A DNA stretch of 32,590 bases from the NCBI GenBank assembly GCA_017882705.1, contig JADGOZ010000156.1, positions 1 to 32,590 of the forward strand, in the 5' to 3' direction. A program made the position numbers and the translations under genes. This DNA comes from Candidatus Nanopelagicales bacterium. Its GTDB lineage: Bacteria; Actinomycetota; Actinomycetes; S36-B12; CAIYMF01. The notes below the pieces were generated by a model, which had not been told where the DNA came from, did not search any database, and saw only the letters and a program-made list of their open reading frames with translations. Positions 15,512 through 23,454 of this stretch are shown here, in pieces. The number at the start of each line of letters is the position of its first letter. The first letter of the stretch is position 1.

Positions 15512-15565
15512 TCGGCTCCGCCTTCTTCTGCACGACACCCCGACCCGCCAGCGGAAGTGATGCCC

Positions 15566-16957
15566 ATGACCAGCCCCAGACCCGCCCCAGTCCCTGAGAC
15601 CGACGTGGACGTGGTGGTCGTCGGCGCGGGTGCCGGTGGACTGACCGCGGCGCTCGCGCTCGCGGACTCAGGTCGGTCGGTGGTGGTGCTCGAGAAGCTC
15701 GATCGTGCGGGCGGCAACTCGGCGCTGTCGACCGGATCGATCCCGGCTGCCGGCACCCGCCAGCAGATCGCGGCGGGGGTCGACGACAGCGTCGAGCGCA
15801 TGGTGGCCGACCTGCTGCGCCAGAGCGGACCGCACGAGGCGGAGGGTCTCACCCGGCGGCTCGCCGAGACCTCGGCCGACCTCGTCGACTGGCTGGTGGA
15901 GTCGCACGACGTCGAGCTGAGGCTGATCACCGACTACAAGCACGTCGGCCACACCGTGACCCGTCTGCATGCCCCGGCGTCGCGCCGGGGTGCCGACCTC
16001 GTGTCCGACCTGCTCGCGGCCTGCGACCGTGCCGGCGTCGACGTGCTCGTCGGGAACCCCGTGTCGGGACTCCTCGTCGAGGGCGGCCGCGTGTGCGGCG
16101 TCGTCGTCGACGGGGAGCGGGTCGAGCGCTACGAGCTGCGCTGCCACTCGGTCATCCTCGCCTCGAACGGCTTCGCCGCCAGCAAGGCGCTGATCGAGAG
16201 GTGGATACCCGAGCTGGCCGGGGTCGAGTACTTCGGCGCCCACGGCTCCACGGGGGAGGCCCTGGAATGGGGCCTCGATCTCGGTGCCCACCTCGAGAAT
16301 GCCTCTGCCTACCAGGGATACGCAGCCGTCGCCTACCCGCACGGGTCGATCCTGTCCTGGACCACCGTCGAGATGGGCGCCGTTCTCGTCGACGCGTCGG
16401 GTCACCGTCTCGGTGACGAGTCCGTGGGCTACTCCGGTTTCACCGACTCCGTCCGGAGGGGAGTCTCGCCCATCCACGTCGTGTACGACGCGCGGATCAA
16501 GGCGGTGGCGCTCAAGGAGGAGGAGTACGCCGAGCTCGTCGACATGGGCGGCGCACCCGAGTACCCGGACCTCGACTCCCTGGCCGCCGCGATCGGCGTC
16601 GACGCCGGGACCCTCGGTGCCACGCTCGGCTCGTGGGCGGCCGCCGTCGCCGGCGAGCAGCCGGACGAGTTCGGACGCACGGTCGACGGCCTCGCGCCGC
16701 TGCAGCCGCCCTACGTCGCCTCCCGGGTGACGCCCGGGCTCTTCCACACGCAGGGCGGCCTCGCTGTCGACTCCGACGGCCGGGTGCTGCGGGCCGACGG
16801 CAGCACGATCGCCGGCCTGTTCGCGGTGGGCGGCGTCGCGGCCGGGATCAGCGGGCAGCACGGCGGCCGCGGCTACTCCTCCGGCAACGGGCTCCTGGCG
16901 GCCGCTGGGCTCGGACGGCTGGCAGGCCTGGCCGCGAGCGCGCAGCAGCCCTCATGA
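15566..16957 (+). CDS. FAD-dependent oxidoreductase, fumarate reductase/3-ketosteroid dehydrogenase-like
   Basis: This is a 463-aa FAD_binding_2 flavoprotein. The dinucleotide-binding motif is 'VVVVGAGAGGLTAALALADSG' (split here as GAGAGG with the following helix), then 'EKLDRAGGNSALSTG', and near the C-terminus 'HTQGGLAVDSDGRVL' and 'LFAVGGVAAGISG', typical of FrdA/KstD relatives. ATG 15566 is chosen because GGAAG lies 8 nt upstream; GTG 15557 and ATG 15560 are too close. It lacks Tat or Sec signals. Members dehydrogenate C-C bonds next to carbonyls or reduce enoic acids. Pairing with the OYE reductase suggests desaturation and saturation of a ring or chain. It overlaps the next gene by 4 bases. 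Confidence 0.85.
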   Translation: MTSPRPAPVPETDVDVVVVGAGAGGLTAALALADSGRSVVVLEKLDRAGGNSALSTGSIPAAGTRQQIAAGVDDSVERMVADLLRQSGPHEAEGLTRRLAETSADLVDWLVESHDVELRLITDYKHVGHTVTRLHAPASRRGADLVSDLLAACDRAGVDVLVGNPVSGLLVEGGRVCGVVVDGERVERYELRCHSVILASNGFAASKALIERWIPELAGVEYFGAHGSTGEALEWGLDLGAHLENASAYQGYAAVAYPHGSILSWTTVEMGAVLVDASGHRLGDESVGYSGFTDSVRRGVSPIHVVYDARIKAVALKEEEYAELVDMGGAPEYPDLDSLAAAIGVDAGTLGATLGSWAAAVAGEQPDEFGRTVDGLAPLQPPYVASRVTPGLFHTQGGLAVDSDGRVLRADGSTIAGLFAVGGVAAGISGQHGGRGYSSGNGLLAAAGLGRLAGLAASAQQPS

Positions 16958-18315
16958 CCGAGGCGTGGGACCGGTGGCAGGACGCCCTGCTCGTTCGCGT
17001 CGACGGCCTCGTGGGGACGAGCCTGGACGGGCCGACGCACCGCCGGGCCGCACTGGTCCTGGTCGACGACCTGGCCGCGATCGCCTCGGCCGCCGACGAG
17101 CCGCAGGTGCGGGCGCTGTCCGACGCCGGCCGGCGGGTGGCTCCGACGGCGGAGTCCCTGCATGTCACCGGCGCGCGCAGCGGCCGCGGCTGGGCGGCGC
17201 TCGTCAACGCGGTGGCCGCCAACTGGAACGAGGTGGACGAGGGCTACCGCCCCGCCACCTGCCATGGCGGCCTCTACGCGCTGCCCGCGGCGATGGCCGA
17301 GGTCGAGGCGCGGGGCGGTTCGCTGGGCGACGTGCTCACGGCCCTGGTCGTCGGCTACGAGGTGGCGACGGCCTACGCGCGAGTGCTCCCGCCACCGCGG
17401 CCGTTCGTGCTCCACCCGCACGCCACGCTCGCTCCGATCGGGGCTGCCGCGGCTGTGGCGGCGGTTCGCGGCGCGGACGGCCCCGGTGTGCGCGCCGCGG
17501 TCACCGTGGCCTCGACCCTCGCGGCCGTCGGTCCCTTCGAGCATGCGACGTCGGGCGTCCTGGCGCGCAACGGGTGGGCCGGGCACGGCGCCCTCACGGG
17601 CTTCACCGCGGTGGAGCTCGCCGCGGCCGGGGTCACGGCGGACGCCCAGTCCCCCCTCGCGGTCCTCGGACGTGCGCTCGGCTATCCCCTCTCCGAGGCC
17701 GAGCTCGCCACGACGCCGCAGCGGTGGGCGATCCACGACGGCTACCACAAGCGCTACGCGTGCTGCCAGTACGCGCACAGCGCGGTCGAGGCCAGCCTCG
17801 CCCTCGTCGAGGGGCCGCTGCGCGACGTGCCGCCCGATGCCATCAGGTCGGTCCGCGTCGAGACCCATCAGCTCGCGCTCGCCCTCGCGGACCACCGTCC
17901 GAGCACGGTGCTCGGCGGCAAGTTCTCCGTGCCGCACAGCGTCGCGTCGGTGCTGGCACGAGGCGACGCGGCGAGCGGCACCTTCTCCGCGACCTGGCTC
18001 CAGGACGACGTCGTACGCCGGATCAGCGACCTCGTCACCATGGAGCCCTACTCGGGTGACCTGACCCCGCCGCACGACCGGCCGTCGCGTGTGACCGTGA
18101 CCCTGGCGGACGGCACCGTGCACACCGCGGAGTGTCTCAGCGCGGTGGGCGGCCCTGATCGACCGCTGTCGGACTCCGAGGTGCTCGACAAGGCGGATTC
18201 CCTGACGCGTCAACGGAACCCGCGCTTCGCCGCACTAGCGGCGGATCTCGTCGCGGGCAGCGTGCCGGACGACGCGCCCTGGCGTGACGTGCTCGAGGAG
18301 CTCTGGTCGTCGTGA
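16954..18315 (+). CDS. MmgE/PrpD family protein (first copy)
   Basis: This 453-aa protein of the MmgE/PrpD superfamily (2-methylcitrate dehydratase, cis-aconitate decarboxylase and iminodisuccinate epimerase relatives) shows 'LVNAVAANWNEVDEG', 'HPHATLAPIGAAAAVAAVRG', 'KRYACCQYAHSAVEA', 'GGKFSVPHSVASVLARGD' and the C-terminal 'PPHDRPSRVTVTLADG'. The N-terminal part is somewhat divergent, with NWNEVDEG where prototypes have HALDYDD. The enzyme would dehydrate, decarboxylate or isomerise a polycarboxylate. It overlaps the flavoprotein stop and the next MmgE/PrpD start by 4 bases each. Two adjacent, dissimilar copies suggest either a heteromer or two consecutive steps. Confidence 0.85.
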   Translation: MTEAWDRWQDALLVRVDGLVGTSLDGPTHRRAALVLVDDLAAIASAADEPQVRALSDAGRRVAPTAESLHVTGARSGRGWAALVNAVAANWNEVDEGYRPATCHGGLYALPAAMAEVEARGGSLGDVLTALVVGYEVATAYARVLPPPRPFVLHPHATLAPIGAAAAVAAVRGADGPGVRAAVTVASTLAAVGPFEHATSGVLARNGWAGHGALTGFTAVELAAAGVTADAQSPLAVLGRALGYPLSEAELATTPQRWAIHDGYHKRYACCQYAHSAVEASLALVEGPLRDVPPDAIRSVRVETHQLALALADHRPSTVLGGKFSVPHSVASVLARGDAASGTFSATWLQDDVVRRISDLVTMEPYSGDLTPPHDRPSRVTVTLADGTVHTAECLSAVGGPDRPLSDSEVLDKADSLTRQRNPRFAALAADLVAGSVPDDAPWRDVLEELWSS

Positions 18316-19697
18316 CGTCGCCCGGTGGAACCGGGCGTTCGTCGGACCGCCTCGCCGAGCGGCTGGCCGGCGCGTTCGCCGACGTGCCGGACCAGGTCAT
18401 GGCTGCCGCCCGCCTGCACCTGCTGGACGCGCTCGGTGTCGGCATGGCGGCTGCAGCGTGCGGGCCGGTGCGGGGCGTGACGGCGCTCGCGTCGTCCGCA
18501 GGGGGCGGTCCCTGCACGGTCCTGGGTCGGACGGGCGGCACCAGCGCGTCCATCGCGGCACTGGTCAACGGAGCGCTCATCCACTCGTTGGAGTACGACG
18601 ACACCCACGTCGCATCGGTGATGCACGGCAGCGCCGTACTGGCCCCTGCCGCCCTCGCCGCCGCCGAGCAGGTGGGAGCCTCGGGTCGGGACCTTCTCGC
18701 CGCCTACGCGGTCGGCTGGGAGCTGCTCATCCGCATAGGTCTCGCGAGCCCGGGGCGGATCCAGGCCAAGGGCTTCCAGATCACCTCTGCCGCAGGCGCT
18801 TTCGCGGCGGCGGCGGTCTCCTGCCTGCTGCACGGCGACAGCCCCAGGGTCACCACGGATGCGATCGGCATCGCCGGGAGCCAGGCCGGCGGCACGTTCG
18901 CCTTCCTCGCGGGCGGTGACACCGTCAAGGCCGTGCAGCCGGGGTGGGCGGCGCACGCGGGCATGCTGGCGGGCGAGCTCGCGAGGGCAGGCGTCACGGG
19001 GCCGGAGCGGGTCTTCGAGGGCCGTTTCGGCTTCTTCTCGCTCTATGCCGACGACCCCGATGCGGGGGAGAGGCTGCTCGCGTCCCTCGACGACGTCGGC
19101 AGCACGTGGCACCTGACGGAGGCCGCGTTCAAGCTCGTCCCCTGCTGCCACTACATCCACCCGTTCGTGGAGGCCGTGACGTCGCTCATGGCCGACGGGT
19201 TGGCGTCCGACGACCTGGCGTCTCTGCACTGCTACGTGCCCGCAGAGGTCGTCCCCGTCATCGCGGAGCCCTGGGCCGAGCGGCAGAGCCCGGTCAAGGC
19301 GCACGATGCACGGTGGAGCCTGCCCTACGTCCTGGCGCTCGTGCTCGCGCACGGCCGCGTGACGGCCGCCGACTTCGAGGGTGCGGTCGACCCGGAGTGC
19401 GTCCGCCTGGCCGGGCGCATGACCTTCGAGGCGTGGCCGCACAGCGGGTTCCCCGAGCGCTTCGCCGCGAGGATCCGCGTCGGTCGTCGCGACGGGACCG
19501 CCGTCGACGTCGCGATCGACGACGTCAGGGGCGGGCGGGGCCGCCCGGTCGATCCGGTGGACGTCCTCGAGAAGGCCAGGCAGAACCTGGGGCTCGGTGG
19601 TCTCACCGCCGACGAGGTCGAGACGGTGGTCGGCCAGCTGAGCGGCGCGGGCCCCGACCTCGGGGTGATCGGCACCGTGCTGCGCACGGGGCGCTAG
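18312..19697 (+). CDS. MmgE/PrpD family protein (second copy)
   Basis: This is a 461-aa MmgE/PrpD protein with a GTG start inside the previous stop. It has the canonical N-terminal helix 'ARLHLLDALGVGMAA', the family motif 'GALIHSLEYDDTHVAS', 'QAKGFQITSAAGAFAAAAV', 'VKAVQPGWAAHAGMLAGELA' and 'KLVPCCHYIHPFVEA', all near consensus. It is therefore closer to the active prototype than its upstream neighbour. With the isocitrate lyase/PEP mutase-type protein at 1378 it could form a dehydratase-lyase pair like the methylcitrate cycle. No citrate synthase is present here, so a different acid is likely. mftF starts 20 bp downstream. Confidence 0.88.
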   Translation: MTSPGGTGRSSDRLAERLAGAFADVPDQVMAAARLHLLDALGVGMAAAACGPVRGVTALASSAGGGPCTVLGRTGGTSASIAALVNGALIHSLEYDDTHVASVMHGSAVLAPAALAAAEQVGASGRDLLAAYAVGWELLIRIGLASPGRIQAKGFQITSAAGAFAAAAVSCLLHGDSPRVTTDAIGIAGSQAGGTFAFLAGGDTVKAVQPGWAAHAGMLAGELARAGVTGPERVFEGRFGFFSLYADDPDAGERLLASLDDVGSTWHLTEAAFKLVPCCHYIHPFVEAVTSLMADGLASDDLASLHCYVPAEVVPVIAEPWAERQSPVKAHDARWSLPYVLALVLAHGRVTAADFEGAVDPECVRLAGRMTFEAWPHSGFPERFAARIRVGRRDGTAVDVAIDDVRGGRGRPVDPVDVLEKARQNLGLGGLTADEVETVVGQLSGAGPDLGVIGTVLRTGR

Positions 19698-19717
19698 CCC
19701 GCTGCCAGGATGACTCG

Positions 19718-21145
19718 GTGCCCCCCGACACGAGACTCGTATGGGACTCCTCCGCCCGGTCCTGGGCCGCGGGTTCCGTCGTCGCAGGCGGCTCGCCGTG
19801 GCGGCTCTCGCGGCTGCACGGGCCGGCCGCGTCGCTCGCGGCGCGAGCCCGGGCCGCCGGGCTCCCAGGAGTCACCCCCGGTACGCCGGGGGCCCGAGCT
19901 GCTCAGGTGCTGGTCGACCGCGGCCTGCTGCATCCCCGGCCATCCCCGAGGGCCGGGCCGCACGACGTGACCGTCGTCGTGCCAGCCATGGGACGCGCGG
20001 AGTCGTTGCGCCGCACGCTCGAGGCGCTGGTGGGCCTCGACGTCCTCGTGGTCGACGACGGGACGCCCCTGCCCAGCCCGGTGGAGGAAGCCGCACGTGA
20101 TGCCGGCGCCCGATACCTGCGGCTCGAGGTCAACGCCGGCCCGGCAGCCGCGCGCAACGCGGGGATCGCGGCCGCGACGACGTCGCTCGTGGCACTGGTG
20201 GACTCCGACTGCGAGCCCGAGCCGGCGTGGCTCGATCGTCTCGTCCCGTTCTTCGACGACCCGCGGGTCGCGGTGGTGGCGCCGCGCATCGTCGCAAGGT
20301 CCGACGACACCTCGGTGCTCGCGCGCTACGAGCGGTCGTCGTCGGCGCTCGACATGGGGAGTCGACCCGCGCTCGTGCGTCCCGGCTCACGGCTCGGGTT
20401 CGTCCCGTCGGCCACCATGCTCGTCCGGCGCGCTGCCGTGGCCGACGCCCCGTTCGACGTCAGCCTGCGGCTGGGCGAGGACGTCGACCTCGTGTGGCGG
20501 CTCGCCGACTCCGGCGCGCACGTCCGGTACGAGCCGTCCGTCTCGGTCGTGCACGAGCTGCGCGGGTCCTGGCGGGCGTGGGCGATGCGGCGATACGAGT
20601 ACGGCACGTCGTCGTCGATGCTCGAGGCGCGCCACCCGGGGCGCCTGGCCCCGTTGCGCCTGTCGCCCTGGAACGCCGGTGCGCTCGGGCTCGCGGCGGT
20701 CGGACTGCCGGTGGTGGGGGGTGCGGTCGGCGGGGTCGCGGCGGGCCTGCTGGCCCGGCGCCTGGCCCGCGCCGACATGTCGTGGGACGTCGCCGCTCAG
20801 GTGGTGGGTGCCGGCCTCGTGGCGGACGGCGTCGCGGTCGGCCACGCCCTGCGCCGGGAGTACTGGCCGCTGGGTGCCGTGGCGCTGCTCGCCGCGCCGT
20901 GGTCGCGGGGGGCGAGAGCGGTCGCGGGGCTCATGCTGGCGCCGGTCGTCGCCGAGTGGGTCCGGGAGAGGCCCGACCTGGATCCCTTGCGCTACCTGGG
21001 GATCCGGCTGGCTGCTGACGCGGCGTACGGCAGTGGTGTGATCGCCGGCTGCGTTCAGGGCCGGACGGTCGTGCCCTTGCTGCCGCGCTGGCGTCGCGCC
21101 CGGCCGGTGGCGGTCCGTGGTGGGGCGGCCACGCCCTCGACGTAG
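19718..21145 (+). CDS. mftF: Mycofactocin glycosyltransferase MftF
   Basis: This 475-aa protein starts at GTG 19718 with CCAGGA upstream. A short N-terminal region (about 80 aa) precedes a GT2 family domain with 'DVTVVVPAMGRAESL', 'VLVVDDGT', 'NAGPAAARNAGI' and the DxD motif D162-S-D164 in 'ALVDSDCEP'. It continues with 'GFVPSATMLVRR' and 'LGEDVDLVWRL', and a C-terminal part with hydrophobic segments ('LAAVGLPVVGGAVGGVAAG', 'WPLGAVALLAAPW'). This is the architecture and size of MftF, which adds glucose units to the mycofactocin core. Here it is the last gene of the catabolic run, not the tail of mftABCDE, and its 3' end overlaps mftR by 91 bp in opposite orientation. Confidence 0.9.
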   Translation: MPPDTRLVWDSSARSWAAGSVVAGGSPWRLSRLHGPAASLAARARAAGLPGVTPGTPGARAAQVLVDRGLLHPRPSPRAGPHDVTVVVPAMGRAESLRRTLEALVGLDVLVVDDGTPLPSPVEEAARDAGARYLRLEVNAGPAAARNAGIAAATTSLVALVDSDCEPEPAWLDRLVPFFDDPRVAVVAPRIVARSDDTSVLARYERSSSALDMGSRPALVRPGSRLGFVPSATMLVRRAAVADAPFDVSLRLGEDVDLVWRLADSGAHVRYEPSVSVVHELRGSWRAWAMRRYEYGTSSSMLEARHPGRLAPLRLSPWNAGALGLAAVGLPVVGGAVGGVAAGLLARRLARADMSWDVAAQVVGAGLVADGVAVGHALRREYWPLGAVALLAAPWSRGARAVAGLMLAPVVAEWVRERPDLDPLRYLGIRLAADAAYGSGVIAGCVQGRTVVPLLPRWRRARPVAVRGGAATPST

Positions 21146-21723
21146 CTGCGCAGGACGGGTGCCGTCTGGGACAGCAGGTCGGTGAGCCGCGAGTCCGGCT
21201 CGCGCAGCCACTGCTCGTAGGCCGAGAGCGACAGGGCCAGGCTGACGTGTCCGATGGTGCGGGGCAGCAGGTCGTCCGGGGCGAGGCCGTAGCGACCGGC
21301 GGCGTACTCGGCGATGACATGGCGCCACTCCGTGTAGCGCAGCACCGAGTGGGCCTGCAGGGCGGGCGTGGTGAGCAGGAGGGTCATGCGCTGGCGATGC
21401 TGCTCGACGACGGTGTCGTCGAGGCGGTTGAACTCCATGACCGCGTGGTGCACGGCGTCGAGGACGGGCCAGTCGTCCGGCACGGCGGCGAGCGTGGCGC
21501 GCAGGCCCGAGAGGCTGTCGTCGAAGCGTCCCCAGGGGATGTCGTTCTTCGACGGGAAGTAGCGGAACAGCGTGCGGCGCCCGATACCGGCCGCGGTGGC
21601 GATGTCGTCGACGGTGGTGTCGTCGAAGCCGCGCTCGTCGAACAGGGCGAAGGCGGCGGCCTCGATGGCCGCGTGCGAGGTCGCCTGCGGTCGACCCGCC
21701 CCCGGCCCGGATCCGCTTCTCAT
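21055..21723 (-). CDS. mftR: Mycofactocin system TetR-family regulator MftR
   Basis: This is a 222-aa TetR-family repressor. The N-terminal HTH is clear: 'AAFALFDERGFDDTTVDDIA', 'AAGIGRRTLFRYFPSKND' (with an IPWGRFD continuation typical of MftR) and then a helical ligand domain with 'SAYEQWLREPDSRL'. It is divergent from mftA across a 98-bp control region, as in other mycofactocin loci. MftR is reported in mycobacteria to repress mft genes and respond to long-chain acyl-CoA. Whether that holds here is inference. Its 3' end runs into mftF from the opposite strand. Confidence 0.9.
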   Translation of the reverse strand: MRSGSGPGAGRPQATSHAAIEAAAFALFDERGFDDTTVDDIATAAGIGRRTLFRYFPSKNDIPWGRFDDSLSGLRATLAAVPDDWPVLDAVHHAVMEFNRLDDTVVEQHRQRMTLLLTTPALQAHSVLRYTEWRHVIAEYAAGRYGLAPDDLLPRTIGHVSLALSLSAYEQWLREPDSRLTDLLSQTAPVLRSYVEGVAAPPRTATGRARRQRGSKGTTVRP

Positions 21724-21746
21724 GGCAAAGAAAGTACCAGGGACCC

Positions 21747-21775
21747 TTGTTTATGGCCCCGAGTGCCAATAAGGT
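21747..21775 (+). promoter_or_regulatory. Candidate mftA promoter
   Basis: TTGTTT (21747-21752) and TAAGGT (21770-21775) are separated by exactly 17 bp. The predicted start near 21782 gives a leader of about 40 nt containing the palindrome at 21788-21802, then CAGGAGG (21811-21817) and the mftA ATG at 21822. The mftR start is only 24 bp away on the other strand, so a bound MftR could control both. Confidence 0.55.
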
Positions 21776-21787
21776 CACCCACACCTC

Positions 21788-21802
21788 GCCGACACCGTCG
21801 GC
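21788..21802. promoter_or_regulatory. Inverted repeat in the mftA leader
   Basis: GCCGAC - ACC - GTCGGC is a perfect 6-bp palindrome ending 8 nt before the mftA ribosome-binding site. It may be an MftR operator placed just after the transcription start, or an RNA stem that tunes translation of the precursor peptide. Confidence 0.45.
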
Positions 21803-21821
21803 ACCATGTCCAGGAGGCACG

Positions 21822-21926
21822 ATGCTCGAGCCGACCGCAGCAGAGACGACGACCGCGACGACCGACACCGACGTCGAGGACCTGATCGAGGACGTGTCGA
21901 TCGACGGCATGTGCGGCGTCTACTAG
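21822..21926 (+). CDS. mftA: Mycofactocin precursor peptide MftA
   Basis: This is a 34-aa peptide with ATG 21822 and CAGGAGG 4 nt upstream. It ends in the invariant C-terminal core IDGMCGVY. The N-terminal leader is acidic and Thr-rich ('TDTDVEDLIEDVS'), as needed for binding to MftB. MftC oxidatively decarboxylates the terminal Tyr and crosslinks it to the preceding Val. MftE then removes the leader and releases the C-terminal dipeptide-derived ring that becomes mycofactocin. mftB starts 2 bp after the stop. The core motif and the complete mftBCDE set downstream leave little doubt. Confidence 0.97.
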   Translation: MLEPTAAETTTATTDTDVEDLIEDVSIDGMCGVY

Positions 21927-21928
21927 AG

Positions 21929-22228
21929 ATGGTCGCCGGACTGGTCGCCTCCGACCCGCTCGCGCAGTCGTGGGAGCTCGCTCCCGGTGTCGCTCTGCGG
22001 CCCGAGCCCTTCGGCGCGCTGGCCTATCACTTCGGGACGCGACGCCTCACGTTCCTCAAGACCCCCGAGCTCGCGACAGTCGTGCGGTCTCTGGGTGACC
22101 ACCCCGACCTGCGCACGGCACTGGCCGCGGCTCACGTGGAGCCCCGCTACTGGAACGCGTATTCCAAGGCTCTGGTCGCGCTCGCCGATGCGGGGATGAT
22201 CCGTCCGCGCGAGACGAGCTCGGTGTGA
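21929..22228 (+). CDS. mftB: Mycofactocin peptide chaperone MftB
   Basis: This is a 99-aa RiPP recognition element-type protein with 'WELAPGVALRPEPFGALAYHF', 'GTRRLTFLKTPELATVVRSL' and 'ALVALADAGMIRPRE', matching MftB in sequence and size. It binds the MftA leader and presents it to MftC. ATG 21929 lies 2 bp after the mftA stop and has no clear ribosome site, so translation is probably coupled to mftA. An in-frame GTG at 21911 inside mftA is a less likely start. The stop overlaps the mftC GTG (GTGA). Confidence 0.95.
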   Translation: MVAGLVASDPLAQSWELAPGVALRPEPFGALAYHFGTRRLTFLKTPELATVVRSLGDHPDLRTALAAAHVEPRYWNAYSKALVALADAGMIRPRETSSV

Positions 22229-23439
22229 CCGGCGCACGGCCGCGCGGCCGGAGCCTCGTGGGCCAGTTCGAGCTGGGGCTCGACGCGCCGATCTGCCTGA
22301 CCTGGGAGCTCACCTACGCCTGCAACCTGTCGTGCGTGCACTGCCTCTCGTCCTCGGGTCGTCGCGACCCGCGGGAGCTGTCGACCGCGCAGGCGGAGGC
22401 GGTGATCGACGAGCTGCAACGGATGCAGGTGTTCTACGTCAACATCGGTGGCGGCGAGCCGACGGTACGTCCGGACTTCTGGCACCTGCTGGACTACTCC
22501 GTCGCGCACCAGGTCGGGGTGAAGTTCTCGACCAACGGCGTACGGCTCACTCCCGACCGGGCCTCGCAGCTCGCACGCACGGACTACGTCGACGTGCAGG
22601 TGTCCCTCGACGGCGCGACCGCGCAGGTCAACGACCGGGTCCGCGGTGCCGGGTCCTACGTGACGGCGCTGCGGGCGCTCGATAACCTCGCCGAGGCGGG
22701 GTTCGGGAACGCGAAGATCTCGGTCGTCGTCACGCGGGAGAACGCGGGTCAGCTCGACGACTTCAAGCGCCTGGCCGACGACCGCGGCGCGACGCTGCGG
22801 CTTACCCGGCTGCGTCCGTCGGGTCGCGGTGCGGACGTGTGGGACGAGCTGCACCCGACGATGGCGCAGCAGCGTGAGCTGTACTCGTGGCTGCTGGCCA
22901 ACGGGGAGAACGTGCTGACCGGGGACTCGTTCTTCCACCTCGCCGGGTTCGGCGAGAGCCTGCCCGGCCTCAACCTCTGCGGTGCCGGCCGGGTGGTGTG
23001 CCTGATCGACCCGATCGGCGACGTCTATGCCTGCCCGTTCGCGATCCACGAGAACTTCCTCGCCGGCAACGTCCTGCACGACGGAGGCTTCGCGAAGGTG
23101 TGGCGCGAGTCCGAGCTGTTCACCGACCTGCGCTCGCCGCAGACCTCGGGTGCGTGCACGAAGTGCCAGCACTTCGACGCCTGTCGCGGTGGGTGCATGG
23201 CCGCGAAGTTCTTCACCGGCCTCCCTCTCGACGGCCCGGACCCGGAGTGCGTCCAGGGCTACGGAGAGGCCGCGCTCGCAGGCGACCGCGTGGTGCCTGC
23301 CGCCTCGCAGGACCACTCCCGGACCGCGCCCACCAAGAGCGCGCCCGTCTTCGTCCCGCTCGGCGTGGGTCCGGTGGCGCCGCCGGTGCACGCGTGTGCC
23401 GAGTCCCCGCTCGCTGGTCTCGCCCTCGAGACCGTCTGA
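22225..23439 (+). CDS. mftC: Mycofactocin radical SAM maturase MftC
   Basis: This is a 404-aa radical SAM/SPASM enzyme. The SAM-cluster motif CNLSCVHC (Cys33, 37, 40) is followed by 'VNIGGGEPTVRPDF' and 'QVSLDGATAQVND'. The C-terminal SPASM region carries Cys residues in 'LNLCGAGRVVCLID', 'YACPFAIHENFLAGN' and 'CTKCQHFDACRGGCM', enough for two auxiliary 4Fe-4S clusters. It catalyses oxidative decarboxylation of the MftA C-terminal Tyr and then Val-Tyr crosslinking. A tail of about 60 residues rich in Pro, Ala and Val follows the last cluster motif and looks disordered. It starts in the mftB stop. Confidence 0.97.
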   Translation: MTGARPRGRSLVGQFELGLDAPICLTWELTYACNLSCVHCLSSSGRRDPRELSTAQAEAVIDELQRMQVFYVNIGGGEPTVRPDFWHLLDYSVAHQVGVKFSTNGVRLTPDRASQLARTDYVDVQVSLDGATAQVNDRVRGAGSYVTALRALDNLAEAGFGNAKISVVVTRENAGQLDDFKRLADDRGATLRLTRLRPSGRGADVWDELHPTMAQQRELYSWLLANGENVLTGDSFFHLAGFGESLPGLNLCGAGRVVCLIDPIGDVYACPFAIHENFLAGNVLHDGGFAKVWRESELFTDLRSPQTSGACTKCQHFDACRGGCMAAKFFTGLPLDGPDPECVQGYGEAALAGDRVVPAASQDHSRTAPTKSAPVFVPLGVGPVAPPVHACAESPLAGLALETV

Positions 23440-23454
23440 TCCCGGAGGAATCCC

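Noticed and set aside
21806..21928. Long upstream extension of mftB across mftA
   Set aside because: It would translate the mftA gene in another frame into Arg/His/Asp-rich sequence with no MftB similarity.
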